DNA of 64,000 bases from Celeribacter baekdonensis (lineage in GTDB: Bacteria > Pseudomonadota > Alphaproteobacteria > Rhodobacterales > Rhodobacteraceae). Positions 28,101 through 37,128 of the stretch are shown piece after piece (the first letter of the stretch is position 1; every line of letters starts with the position of its first letter). The notes below the pieces were generated by a model. It saw nothing but the letters and a program-made list of their open reading frames with translations. It was not told where the DNA came from and made no database searches. Location of the stretch: the NCBI RefSeq assembly GCF_003047105.1, contig NZ_CP028475.1, positions 2,046,001-2,110,000 of the forward strand, read 5' to 3'. Position numbers and translations under genes: made by a program.

Positions 28101-28630
28101 TGGCGTTGGAGTTCGACGTAAAGCCGGTTTGGATAGATCTCTTTGAGCCGCTGCAACAGCGCGCGCGCCTGTGGTTTGTGATGCTCGGTGATCATCCGCC
28201 CAATCGGGCCCAGCGCGCCGCCGGTGAGACAAATCAGACCCGCAGAATAGCGCTCCAACTCCTCTACCGTGACCTGCGGCAGGGCACCGTGCTTGTCGAT
28301 GTAGAGGCAGGAATTGAGCTTCATCAGATGCTCATAGCCCTGCTCATTTTGCGCCAACAACACGATCGGTGCAGGCGGCTTGGCTTTTTCGCCCGGCTCG
28401 CCTCCTGCAAATGCCACATCCACCTGACAGCCAATGATCGGCTGAACCCCGGCGCCTTTGGCGTATTCGGAAAACTCCAGCGCGCAAAACAGATTGTTGG
28501 TGTCGGTGACGGCGACCGCGGGCATGCCCATATCGGAGACCATGCCGCTTAATTTCTTAAGCCGCATTGCGCCTTCGAGAAGCGAATATTCGGTATGGAC
28601 CCGAAGATGGATAAAGGAGGGACTGCTCAT
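25115..28630 (-). CDS. dnaE: DNA polymerase III subunit alpha
   Basis: 1,171-residue replicative polymerase. The order is PHP domain (FIHLRVHTEYSLLEGA), C-family polymerase palm with the catalytic PDFDIDF (Asp403, 405, 407), GPGRGSGAGSLVAY, helix-hairpin-helix and a C-terminal OB fold. Length and architecture match DnaE1. Start 28,630 (MSSPSFIHLR). Followed with a 1-base overlap by the lipoprotein gene. Confidence 0.97.
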   Translation of the reverse strand: MSSPSFIHLRVHTEYSLLEGAMRLKKLSGMVSDMGMPAVAVTDTNNLFCALEFSEYAKGAGVQPIIGCQVDVAFAGGEPGEKAKPPAPIVLLAQNEQGYEHLMKLNSCLYIDKHGALPQVTVEELERYSAGLICLTGGALGPIGRMITEHHKPQARALLQRLKEIYPNRLYVELQRHPGDDGQHTEAERLCERPFVEWAYDLGLPLVATNDVYFPKAEMYEAHDALICIAEGAYVDQSEPRRRLTDQHYFKSPAEMAALFADLPEAIENTVEIARRCAFKAYKRDPILPKFADDEVEELRKQAWEGLEARLAVIEPAAPREEYDARLKFELGIIEQMGFPGYFLIVADFIKWAKDNGIPVGPGRGSGAGSLVAYVLTVTDLDPLRYSLLFERFLNPERVSMPDFDIDFCMDRREEVIKYVQQKYGRDKVGQIITFGALLSKAAVRDIGRVLQMPYGQVDRLSKLIPVEGVKPVSIHQALIDEPRLREEAKNEEVVDRLLTYGQQVEGLLRNASTHAAGVVIGDRPIDELVPLYQDPRSDMPATQFNMKWVEPAGLVKFDFLGLKTLTVIQSAMNLIFKSGRPLHVAADGTTLYEPPDGAENEINLIPLDDDKTYKLYSDAKTVAVFQVESSGMMTALRQMKPTCIEDIVALVALYRPGPMENIPTYCDVKHGRKKLESVHPTIDHILAETQGIIVYQEQVMQIAQVMAGYSLGGADLLRRAMGKKIKEAMDAERPKFERGAGENGVDKKKASEVFDLLEKFANYGFNKSHAAAYAVVSYQTGWLKANHPVEFMAGVMNCDIHLTDKLAIYAEEVRRGLEIEIIPPCVNRSLATFDVVDQKLVYALGALKNVGGEAMQLIVRARDAGKPFVTLFDFARRVDLKRVGKRPLEMLARAGAFDLLDPNRRRVFESLDPLVQYSAAIHEQKASNQVSLFGDAGEDLPEPRLSPVNDWVASERLMEEQKAIGFFLSGHPLDDYASALRRKKIGTIADAQAKAEAEGSAIVKVGVMVSGFREMKSGKGTRYFRMNISDSTGQLSGIAMFPRKDDFDISRQVFETTDKVVVTLEGRFNDGQFDPTIRSVGPMEAAVADAGGAGLRIFCDDVVAIAQVGDLLTRTTREAKQPARGAVAFCIMAPDYPNEVDIDIPQSFVITPEIKGAIKSLDGVVTVEDL

Positions 28631-28870
28631 TTGAGCCGTAAGCTAACGCATGGCGGCGACCGCCGCCAAGTGCAAAACGCCTCTTGTCCACAGCTCTTTA
28701 ATCTGAGCCAAAGCGCTTAGTTTTTCACCAAACGTTCAAACTCTATGCAGGGGGGGCGTCGGAATCCCTTGCAAAATGCCGCCTATCCCGGTTTCCTTGC
28801 CCAGAAGGGCACGCGTTTTCCACCGCATCGGACGCGTCTGTCATAAAGAGAAAGCGGTAGGTCTGACACG

Positions 28871-30232
28871 ATGGAGATCACTTTTCGGCTCAACGGCGAG
28901 ATTGTTCGCACCCGCGAGCCCGCAACCCGCACCTTACTGGACTACCTGCGTGACGGGCGCGGCCTATGCGGCACCAAAGAGGGCTGCAACGAAGGCGATT
29001 GCGGGGCCTGCACCATCATGGTCGAGGATGAGAGCGGCAAAAAGCCCCTCAACGCCTGTATTTTGTTCCTGCCGCAGCTTCACGGAAAATCCGTCACCAC
29101 GGTCGAAGGCCTGTCCAAAGGCGACACGCTGCACCCGGTGCAAAGCGCGATGATCGAGGAACACGGCAGCCAATGTGGCTTTTGCACCCCCGGATTTATC
29201 ATGTCGATGGCCACGGCGCACGCGCGTGGCGAGATCAACCACGAAGACATCCTTGCGGGCAATCTGTGTCGCTGTACCGGCTATGCGCCGATCCTGCGCG
29301 CCGCCCAAAAAGCCGAAACCTCACCTGTGCCCGAGGGCTTTGAACATATCCCCTTTGCCGCCCCCGCCGTGGTGCAGCGCCCCGAAACGGTGGACGAATT
29401 GGCAGCACTTTACGGCCTTCGGCCCTCTGCGACCTTGATCGCCGGGGCCACCGATGTCGGGCTTTGGGTCACCAAACAGATGCGCGATTTGGACGAGGTG
29501 ATTTTCCTAAACGGCGTCAGTGATCTCAAGGGCATCATAGAGACGGACGATGCGTTCGAGATCAAAGCCATGACCCCCATTGCCGATCTGATCCCCCTGT
29601 TCAAACCCTATGCGCCCTCGCTGTCTGAGATGTTCCGCCGCTTCGCCTCGACCCAAGTCCGCGCCGCCGCCACCTTGGGCGGCAATATCGCCAACGGCTC
29701 ACCGATTGGCGACAGCCCGCCACCGTTGATTGCGGCAGGCGCATCCGTGACCCTGCGCAAAGGCGAGGATCAGCGCACCATCCCGCTCGAAGCCTTCTTT
29801 ATCACCTATGGCAAACAGGACCGTCAGCCGTCTGAATTTGTCGAAAGCATCACCGTGCCAAAAGCCGGGCTGATCAATCTCGCCGTCTACAAACTCTCGA
29901 AACGCTTCGACCAAGACATTTCCGCCGTCTGCGGTGCATTCAATATCGCGGTTGAAGCCGGGGTCGTTCGCAGCGCGGTGATCGCCTTTGGCGGCATGGC
30001 CGGGACACCCGCGCGGGCCAAAACCGTTGAGGCGGCTTTGATCGGCCAGCCCTGGAATGAGGCGACAATTATGGCCGCCCTGCCCGCCTTTGCCAAAGAT
30101 TACACCCCAATGAGCGACATGCGCGCCTCAGCCGACTACCGCCTGAGTGCAGCGCAAAACATGCTGCGCCGCCTTTATGCCGAACGGTCCGGCCTCGCCA
30201 CCTCGGTCCTCTCGATCAAGGAGGGCGCGTGA
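28871..30232 (+). CDS. xdhA: Xanthine dehydrogenase small subunit (FAD and 2x[2Fe-2S])
   Basis: 453 residues. The N-terminal plant-type cluster uses Cys39, 44, 47 and 63 ([12 protein letters not shown]). The second cluster uses Cys102, 105, 133 and 135 ([17 protein letters not shown]). A CO-dehydrogenase-type FAD domain follows ([24 protein letters not shown]). Together with XdhB it oxidises hypoxanthine and xanthine to urate in the cytoplasm. The stop overlaps the xdhB start (TGATG). Confidence 0.95.
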   Translation: MEITFRLNGEIVRTREPATRTLLDYLRDGRGLCGTKEGCNEGDCGACTIMVEDESGKKPLNACILFLPQLHGKSVTTVEGLSKGDTLHPVQSAMIEEHGSQCGFCTPGFIMSMATAHARGEINHEDILAGNLCRCTGYAPILRAAQKAETSPVPEGFEHIPFAAPAVVQRPETVDELAALYGLRPSATLIAGATDVGLWVTKQMRDLDEVIFLNGVSDLKGIIETDDAFEIKAMTPIADLIPLFKPYAPSLSEMFRRFASTQVRAAATLGGNIANGSPIGDSPPPLIAAGASVTLRKGEDQRTIPLEAFFITYGKQDRQPSEFVESITVPKAGLINLAVYKLSKRFDQDISAVCGAFNIAVEAGVVRSAVIAFGGMAGTPARAKTVEAALIGQPWNEATIMAALPAFAKDYTPMSDMRASADYRLSAAQNMLRRLYAERSGLATSVLSIKEGA

Positions 30233-32634
30233 TGTCTGTTGGGTCTTCGCATCCCCATGACGCCGCCCGTCTGCATGTCACGGGTCAGGCCCGCTATATT
30301 GATGACATCCCGCTGCCCGTCGGCGCGCTGCATCTGGCCTTTGGCCTCTCAACGGTCGCGCATGGCGAGATCACCTCGATGGACCTCGCGCCCGTGCGCG
30401 CTGCGCCCGGCGTGGTTCGGGTGTACACGGCGGAGGATTTCGGCGATCACATCCCCGATTGTTCGCCCTCGCTGGGCGACGAGCCCCTGCTCACCTCAAC
30501 GACAGTGAGTTTTGTCGGCCAGCCGGTGTTTTTGGTGGTCGCAACCTCGCATCACGCCGCGCGCAAAGCCGCCACGCTGGGCAAGATCGCCTATGACGAA
30601 AAACCCGCGCTGTTTGGGTATGACGAAGCAATGGCCGCAGAAAGCCGGTTTGAAGATGGGCCACGCATTTATGGCTGTGGCGATGCCGCCGAGGCGATCA
30701 AAGCCGCAACGCATGTGATCAAGGGCACGCTGCACATGGGCGGCCAAGAGCATTTCTACCTCGAAAGCCAAGCCGCCGCCGCCTTGCCACAAGAAGGTGG
30801 CGATATGGTGGTCTATTCCTCGACCCAACACCCCTCAGAGATTCAACACAAGGTCGCCCACGCCCTGCATGTCCAGATGCATGCGGTGCGGGTTGAAACC
30901 CGGCGGATGGGCGGCGGGTTTGGCGGCAAGGAATCACAGGGCAACTGGTTGGCCATCGCCTGCGCCATTGCTGCGCGCGACACGGGCAAGCCCTGTAAAA
31001 TGCGCTATGACCGCGATGACGACATGATCATCACCGGCAAACGCCATGATTTTCGCATTTCCTATACATGTGGGTTTGACGAACATGGCCGGATTGAAGG
31101 CATCGAATTTGTTCAATTGACGCGGGCCGGATGGTCGATGGACCTGACCCTGCCCGTGGCCGATCGCGCCATGTTACATGCGGACAACGCCTATTTCCTG
31201 CCCAATGCGCGGATTGAAAGCCATCGGTTGAAAACCAATTCGCAATCCAACACCGCCTATCGCGGCTTTGGCGGGCCGCAAGGCGTGTTGGGAATTGAGC
31301 GCGTGGTGGATCACATTGCGCACACGCTGGGCCGCGATCCAGCCGAGGTGCGTCGGCTGAATTATTACGATGACATGGTGGTGCCGACGGCGGGCGAAGG
31401 CCTACCCGAAGACCATGTGCTCTCGCTGGATGGCGATCCTCTGAGCCGTGGTGGTGCGGAGACGGACACCGGGCACGGTGCCCATGCCGGCGGACAACTG
31501 ACCCCGCGCGGCAAGCTGACGCCTTATGGTCAGGAGGTCGAGGATTTCATCCTTCACGCCATGACCGAAAAGCTGTTGCAAGATGCCGATTACGCCGCGC
31601 GCAAAAAGGCAGTGGCAAAATGGAACGCCGAGAACCCGATCATCAAAAAGGGTCTCGGAATTTCGCCGGTGAAATTCGGCATCTCTTTCACCCTCACCCA
31701 CCTCAATCAGGCGGGCGCACTGGTCCATGTCTATAATGACGGTTCGATCCATATGAACCATGGCGGCACGGAAATGGGCCAGGGCTTGTTTCTAAAAGTC
31801 GCGCAAGTCGCGGCTCAGGTGTTTGGCGTGCCTATTGAAACCGTTAAAATCACCGCTACAGACACCGGAAAAGTCCCCAACACCTCCGCCACCGCCGCCT
31901 CTTCGGGTACGGATTTGAACGGCATGGCGGTCAAAAACGCCTGTGATGCGATCCGCACCCGGCTTGAGGTCTTTATCCTTGAACGCTTTGGCGAAAGCGA
32001 GGTCACCTGGGCCGAGGGACGTGTGCGCTTTGGCGTGCATGACATGGGGTTCGCTGAACTCGTCAGCCTCGCCTATATGAACCGTGTCAGCCTGTCCTCG
32101 ACCGGATTTTACAAAACGCCAAAGATCGAATGGGACCGCATCAAAGGCAAGGGTCGGCCATTTTTCTACTTTGCCCATGGCATTGCGATCACCGAAGTGG
32201 CGCTCGACACGCTCACCGGCGAAAACCGCATTTTGCGCGCCGATATTTTGCATGATGCGGGAACCTCGCTCAATCCGGCGATTGACAAAGGCCAGATCGA
32301 AGGCGGCTATGTCCAGGGCGCGGGTTGGTTAACCACCGAGGAATTGTGGTGGGATGCCAAGGGTTTGCTGAAAACCCATGCGCCCTCAACCTATAAAATT
32401 CCGGCCTGCTCTGACGCACCGGATGTGTTCAACGTCGCGCTCTGGGACGGGCGCAACCGCGAGGATACGATTTATCGCTCCAAAGCGGTGGGGGAGCCGC
32501 CGTTTATGTTGGGGATTTCGGCATTTTTGGCGCTCTCGGATGCCTGCGCCGCCTGTGGGCCGACCTATCCGGCGCTCAACGCCCCCGCCACACCCGAAGA
32601 ATTGCTCAACGCCATCACGCGAGCCCGCGGATGA
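30232..32634 (+). CDS. xdhB: Xanthine dehydrogenase large molybdopterin subunit
   Basis: 800-residue Mo-binding subunit. Molybdopterin-binding segments GGGFGGKESQ, FRGFGGPQG-like YRGFGGPQGVLGIE, and GTEMGQGLFLKV are present. The late KAVGEPPFMLGIS contains the region with the catalytic Glu (family KAVGEPP). ATG 30,232 overlaps xdhA; its stop overlaps the xdhC start (ATGA). The order xdhABC is standard. Confidence 0.95.
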   Translation: MSVGSSHPHDAARLHVTGQARYIDDIPLPVGALHLAFGLSTVAHGEITSMDLAPVRAAPGVVRVYTAEDFGDHIPDCSPSLGDEPLLTSTTVSFVGQPVFLVVATSHHAARKAATLGKIAYDEKPALFGYDEAMAAESRFEDGPRIYGCGDAAEAIKAATHVIKGTLHMGGQEHFYLESQAAAALPQEGGDMVVYSSTQHPSEIQHKVAHALHVQMHAVRVETRRMGGGFGGKESQGNWLAIACAIAARDTGKPCKMRYDRDDDMIITGKRHDFRISYTCGFDEHGRIEGIEFVQLTRAGWSMDLTLPVADRAMLHADNAYFLPNARIESHRLKTNSQSNTAYRGFGGPQGVLGIERVVDHIAHTLGRDPAEVRRLNYYDDMVVPTAGEGLPEDHVLSLDGDPLSRGGAETDTGHGAHAGGQLTPRGKLTPYGQEVEDFILHAMTEKLLQDADYAARKKAVAKWNAENPIIKKGLGISPVKFGISFTLTHLNQAGALVHVYNDGSIHMNHGGTEMGQGLFLKVAQVAAQVFGVPIETVKITATDTGKVPNTSATAASSGTDLNGMAVKNACDAIRTRLEVFILERFGESEVTWAEGRVRFGVHDMGFAELVSLAYMNRVSLSSTGFYKTPKIEWDRIKGKGRPFFYFAHGIAITEVALDTLTGENRILRADILHDAGTSLNPAIDKGQIEGGYVQGAGWLTTEELWWDAKGLLKTHAPSTYKIPACSDAPDVFNVALWDGRNREDTIYRSKAVGEPPFMLGISAFLALSDACAACGPTYPALNAPATPEELLNAITRARG

Positions 32635-33554
32635 GCCTTGATCGCGACGCTTTGGCCCAAGCCCTTGCCCAACACGGGCGGGTGGCGCGGGTGGTCGTGG
32701 CCGAGGTCCAAGGCTCCGCCCCGCGTGAAGTGGGTGCGGCAATGTTGGTCTGGGCCACGCCAGAGGGGTTTGGGCAATCGGGCACAATTGGCGGCGGGAC
32801 ATTGGAATTTGAGGCCGCAAAATCTGCGTTTTGCGCGCCGCGCTTGAACCGTCTGCCACTTGGTCCCGCGATGGGGCAATGCTGCGGCGGGGCGGTGACG
32901 CTTTTGACCGAAGTCTTTGACTCAGTTGAAGATATTCCGCAGGACATTTATGCGCGTGGCCTCGGAGACATGCCGTTTGCGGTCAAAAAAGCCCTCACTC
33001 TGGCACGGGCACAAGGGGTTTTGAAACCCGCGCTTTATGGGGATTGGATGATCGAACCGGTCCGGCGCGCCACCCGCCCGGTTTGGGTCTGGGGTGCCGG
33101 GCATGTCGGCCGCGCCATCGTAAATACCCTCGCCCCGCTGCCCGATTTTGCCATAACATGGATCGACACCGGGGCTGATCGGTTCCCCGAACACCTGCCC
33201 GATGGCGTCGATCCGCTGATCGCGTCCCATCCCGAAGACGTGGTGCACTACGCGCCTGTCAGGGCCGAACATCTGATTTTGACCTACTCCCACGCGCTCG
33301 ATTTAGAGCTATGTCATCGGCTTTTGACCCATGGGTTTGGCTTTGCCGGGCTGATCGGATCGCGCACCAAATGGGCCCGGTTTCGCGGGCGTTTGCGCGA
33401 CTTGGGGCATTTGGACGCCCAAATTGACCGCATTTGCTGTCCAATTGGGCAACCGTCGCTAGGGAAACATCCACAAGCCATTGCGATTGGGGTGGCCGCA
33501 AGCCTAATCTCATCCACAGAGATCGCAGACTCTTACGGGGAACAAACAGCGTGA
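32631..33554 (+). CDS. xdhC: Xanthine dehydrogenase accessory protein (Moco sulfuration/insertion)
   Basis: 307 residues. XdhC proteins bind molybdenum cofactor and deliver the sulfurated form to XdhB. The family Cys motif (MGQCCGGAVTLL) and a Rossmann-like C-terminal half (VWVWGAGHVGRAIV; GLIGSRTKWARF) are seen. The stop codon overlaps the GTG start of the transporter ATPase, tying purine oxidation to transport. Confidence 0.93.
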   Translation: MSLDRDALAQALAQHGRVARVVVAEVQGSAPREVGAAMLVWATPEGFGQSGTIGGGTLEFEAAKSAFCAPRLNRLPLGPAMGQCCGGAVTLLTEVFDSVEDIPQDIYARGLGDMPFAVKKALTLARAQGVLKPALYGDWMIEPVRRATRPVWVWGAGHVGRAIVNTLAPLPDFAITWIDTGADRFPEHLPDGVDPLIASHPEDVVHYAPVRAEHLILTYSHALDLELCHRLLTHGFGFAGLIGSRTKWARFRGRLRDLGHLDAQIDRICCPIGQPSLGKHPQAIAIGVAASLISSTEIADSYGEQTA

Positions 33555-35062
33555 CAGAGCTATTAAACCTCTCGGGGCTAACGCGCCAATATCCCGGTGT
33601 GCGCGCCAATGACGACGTGTCCTTTTCCATCGGTGCCGGCAAGGTTCATGCCCTCTTGGGCGAAAACGGCGCGGGCAAATCCACACTGGTGAAAATGATT
33701 TACGGGCTGGAAAAACCCGATGCGGGTTCCATGCAACTGCACGGCGCGCCTTATGCGCCCGGCAATCCGCAGGCCGCGCGGGCCTCAGGCGTCGCGATGG
33801 TGTTTCAACATTTTTCGCTGTTTGAGGCGCTGAACGTCGCCGAAAACGTCGCGCTTGGGATGGAAAACCCGCCAAAAATGAACGCCTTGGCGCAGTCCAT
33901 TCGCGAAGTGTCCGACGCTTACGGCCTGCCACTCGACCCGGACCGGATTGTTGGTGATTTGTCAGCAGGCGAACGGCAAAGGGTGGAAATCATCCGCTGT
34001 CTTTTACAGGACCCGAAACTGTTGATCATGGATGAACCCACCTCGGTTTTAACGCCGCAGGAGGTTGAAATCCTGTTTAAAACCCTGCGCAAATTGCAAT
34101 CTGAAGGCACCTCGATCCTCTATATCTCGCACAAGCTCGAAGAAATTCGCGCGCTCTGTGATGGGGCGACGATCCTAAGGCTGGGCAAGGTGGTCGGCGA
34201 ATGCGACCCCAAGGTCACAACCGCACGCGACATGGCGGAGATGATGGTGGGGCAAACTTTGCATGTGCCGTCGCGCGAAGGCGGCGAAACGGGCGAGGTT
34301 CTGCTGGATGTGCAGGGGCTTGATTTTGCTCCGGCCAACCCGTTTGGCACCCGGTTGAAAAACGTGTCTCTGCGACTGCGCGCGGGTGAGGTGCTTGGCA
34401 TCGGCGGCGTGGCGGGCAATGGCCAAGATGAACTTTTGTCGGTGCTTTCGGGCGAGGCGAAAACCGGCAAAGGCGCGATCACCTATTGCGGCCAAGACAT
34501 CAGTGGCCTTGGACCAAACGCGCGGCGTAAAATTGGCCTTTTGGCGGCGCCTGAAGAACGGCTGGGCCATGCTGCCGCGCCCAATATGAGCCTGACGGAA
34601 AACGCGGTTTTGACCGCGAACATCCGAAAAAAATTAAGCAAAAACAATTTCGTCAACTGGAAGAAGACCGAAGCGTTTGCCCGCGAGATCATCGCGAAAT
34701 TCGACGTGCGCACCCCTGGCCCCGGCTCGGCGGCGCGCTCATTATCAGGCGGCAATTTGCAGAAATTCGTGATTGGCCGCGAAGTACTCCAAGACCCGAC
34801 CGTGTTGGTGGTGAACCAGCCGACATGGGGTGTCGACGCCTCGGCCGCCGCCGCCATTCGCCAATCGCTTTTGGACCTTGCGGCCAAAGGCGCAGGGGTG
34901 ATCGTGATCTCACAGGACCTCGATGAATTGATGGAAATTTCGGACCATTTCGCCGCCCTCAACGAAGGCAAATTGACCGCGCCTCGTGTCGCCAAAGGCC
35001 TGACCGTCGATGAGATCGGGATGATGATGGGCGGCGCACATGATTTGGAGGCCGCAGAATGA
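33551..35062 (+). CDS. ABC transporter ATP-binding protein, BMP/nucleoside-type (two ABC domains)
   Basis: 503-residue tandem ATPase of the RbsA/NupA-like class. The first half has Walker A GENGAGKST, LSAGERQRVEI and LLIMDEPTSVL. The second half has a degenerate Walker A (GVAGNGQDELLS), signature LSGGNLQKFVIGR and a non-canonical Walker B (VLVVNQPTWG), the usual asymmetry. GTG 33,551 is chosen because it overlaps the xdhC TGA and leads straight into the ABC fold. It energises import through the two permeases downstream. Confidence 0.93.
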   Translation: MTELLNLSGLTRQYPGVRANDDVSFSIGAGKVHALLGENGAGKSTLVKMIYGLEKPDAGSMQLHGAPYAPGNPQAARASGVAMVFQHFSLFEALNVAENVALGMENPPKMNALAQSIREVSDAYGLPLDPDRIVGDLSAGERQRVEIIRCLLQDPKLLIMDEPTSVLTPQEVEILFKTLRKLQSEGTSILYISHKLEEIRALCDGATILRLGKVVGECDPKVTTARDMAEMMVGQTLHVPSREGGETGEVLLDVQGLDFAPANPFGTRLKNVSLRLRAGEVLGIGGVAGNGQDELLSVLSGEAKTGKGAITYCGQDISGLGPNARRKIGLLAAPEERLGHAAAPNMSLTENAVLTANIRKKLSKNNFVNWKKTEAFAREIIAKFDVRTPGPGSAARSLSGGNLQKFVIGREVLQDPTVLVVNQPTWGVDASAAAAIRQSLLDLAAKGAGVIVISQDLDELMEISDHFAALNEGKLTAPRVAKGLTVDEIGMMMGGAHDLEAAE

Positions 35063-36144
35063 TCAAATTCGTCAAACGCCCCGAGCCGTCAAAAGCCTGG
35101 ACCATCGCGACGCCGATTCTGGCGGTGATCCTGACGATGATCTTAGGTGGGATTTTGTTTGCGCTGATGGGCAAAGACCCGTTTGCTGCCATCCGCACCA
35201 TCTTTTGGGACCCGTTGTTCAACGACCAATTCGCCGCCTATTCGCGACCACAGCTTTTGGTCAAGGCCGCACCGCTGATCCTGATTGCGATCGGGCTGAG
35301 CCTTGGGTTCAAAGCCGGAATTTGGAACATCGGAGCCGAAGGGCAATATATCATGGGCGCGCTTGCGGGTGCGGCTGTAGGGCTTGCGTTTTACCCAACG
35401 GACGCGTGGTGGATCTTCCCGTTGATGGTGATCGCGGGGGCGATTGGCGGTTTCTTATGGGCGATGATCCCGGCGATTTTGAAGACGCGGTTCAACACCA
35501 ATGAGATCCTTGTGTCCTTGATGCTGGTCTATATCGCCGAACAGCTTTTGGCCTCGGCAGCGCTGAGTTGGCTGCGAAATCCGCAGGGCAACGGCTTTCC
35601 CGGATCGCGCAACTTGAGCCAAATCCCGGCGATGTCAAATCCAGAATTGATTTCAGGCACAGGGGCGCATTGGGGCGTTGTTGCGGCTTTTGCCGCCGTG
35701 GTTGCGGCCTATGTTTTGATCAACAAACATATGTTGGGGTTTCAAATTCGTCTGACCGGCGAAAGCCCACGCGCGGCGCGGTTTGCCGGGGTCAAAGACA
35801 AACTTTTGGTGCTGTTTTGCCTCGGAACGGCCGGCGCGTTGTCGGGTTTGGCCGGGCTGTTTGAAGTCACCGGCCCCGCAGGACAAATCTCCATCGACTT
35901 TGGCGCAGGCTACGGCTTCACCGCCATCATCGTCACTTTCTTGGGGCGGTTGCACCCGGTCGGCATCCTGCTCGCCGGGCTGCTACTGGCGCTGACATTT
36001 ATCGGCGGTGAATTGGCACAATTTATGTTGGGCCTGCCCTCGGCCTCGATCCAAGTGTTCCAAGGCATGTTGTTGATGACACTTTTGGGCATGGATATTT
36101 TCGTCAACTACCGCTTGATGATCGTCAAAAAGGAGATCGTGTGA
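35059..36144 (+). CDS. ABC transporter permease, BPL_transp_2 (NupP-like)
   Basis: 361-residue inner-membrane permease with about nine or ten hydrophobic segments. The family loop FKAGIWNIGAEGQYIMGA and NTNEILVSLML are visible. First of two different permeases that form the channel for a nucleoside or purine base. Starts inside the ATPase stop (ATGA). Confidence 0.92.
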   Translation: MIKFVKRPEPSKAWTIATPILAVILTMILGGILFALMGKDPFAAIRTIFWDPLFNDQFAAYSRPQLLVKAAPLILIAIGLSLGFKAGIWNIGAEGQYIMGALAGAAVGLAFYPTDAWWIFPLMVIAGAIGGFLWAMIPAILKTRFNTNEILVSLMLVYIAEQLLASAALSWLRNPQGNGFPGSRNLSQIPAMSNPELISGTGAHWGVVAAFAAVVAAYVLINKHMLGFQIRLTGESPRAARFAGVKDKLLVLFCLGTAGALSGLAGLFEVTGPAGQISIDFGAGYGFTAIIVTFLGRLHPVGILLAGLLLALTFIGGELAQFMLGLPSASIQVFQGMLLMTLLGMDIFVNYRLMIVKKEIV

Positions 36145-37073
36145 TGGATTTCGGCTCAATCAATCCGGTCGTCCTATTGGCCTCTCTCATGGTCGCCTCA
36201 ACCCCGATCCTTTTGGCCGCTTTGGGCGAAATGGTGGTGGAAAAATCTGGGGTGCTCAACCTTGGCGTCGAGGGCATGATGATCACCGGCGCGGTCTGCG
36301 GATTTATCGCCGCAGTCGAGACCGGGTCGCCGACGGTGGGCTTTATCGCCGCGGCCCTTGGCGGCATGGCGCTTTCGATGGTGTTTGCGCTTTTGACCCA
36401 AGTGTTTTTGACCACACAGGTGCCCGCGGGGCTTGCACTGACCTTGATGGGCGTGGGTTTGGCTTCGCTTTTGGGGCAGAATTATCAGGGCCTCAAACCC
36501 CCGCCCGTGTCCGATCTGAACATCCCCGGATTGGAACAGATCCCGGTCATCGGACCGATGCTGTTTCAGCATGACATGATGGTCTATTTTAGCCTTTTGT
36601 CGATTGCCGGGGTCTGGGCCTTTTTGAAATTTACCCGAGGTGGCTTGATCTTACGCGCTGTGGGCGAGAACCATTCGGCGGCCCATGCGCTTGGCTATCC
36701 GGTGCGGATGGTGCGGGTCATGGCGATTGGATTTGGCGGTGCAATGGCCGGGCTTGGCGGTGCCTACATCAGCCTTATTCGAGTACCGCAATGGACCGAT
36801 GGGATCACCGCAGGCTACGGCTGGATTGCTTTGGCGATTGTGGTGTTTGCCAGTTGGAAAGCTTGGCGCATTTTGATCGGCGCGTATCTTTTTGGTGGGA
36901 TCACGGTGCTGCAATTGAACCTGCAAGCGGCGGGAGCAAAGGTTCCGGTTGAGCTTTTGTCAATGTCGCCCTTCCTTGCGACGATTGTGGTTCTTGTTGT
37001 TATTTCCGCGCGCAGGCATGGTGCGAGCAACGCGCCCGCCATGCTGGGGCGGATTTTTCACGCCTCGAACTGA
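36144..37073 (+). CDS. ABC transporter permease (NupQ-like)
   Basis: 309-residue second permease. The cytoplasmic loop VVEKSGVLNLGVEGMMITGA is the counterpart of that in the first permease. About eight hydrophobic segments. ATG 36,144 overlaps the previous stop (TGATG). Confidence 0.92.
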   Translation: MDFGSINPVVLLASLMVASTPILLAALGEMVVEKSGVLNLGVEGMMITGAVCGFIAAVETGSPTVGFIAAALGGMALSMVFALLTQVFLTTQVPAGLALTLMGVGLASLLGQNYQGLKPPPVSDLNIPGLEQIPVIGPMLFQHDMMVYFSLLSIAGVWAFLKFTRGGLILRAVGENHSAAHALGYPVRMVRVMAIGFGGAMAGLGGAYISLIRVPQWTDGITAGYGWIALAIVVFASWKAWRILIGAYLFGGITVLQLNLQAAGAKVPVELLSMSPFLATIVVLVVISARRHGASNAPAMLGRIFHASN

Positions 37074-37128
37074 GGCAAAAGTTTCGCCTCCACGTGAGGT
37101 GATTTTTAAACGAACAGGGAGTTCAAAG

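Noticed and set aside
27275..28552. Long plus-strand open frame (425 codons) opposite dnaE
   Set aside because: Antisense shadow of dnaE with no motif or ribosome binding site.
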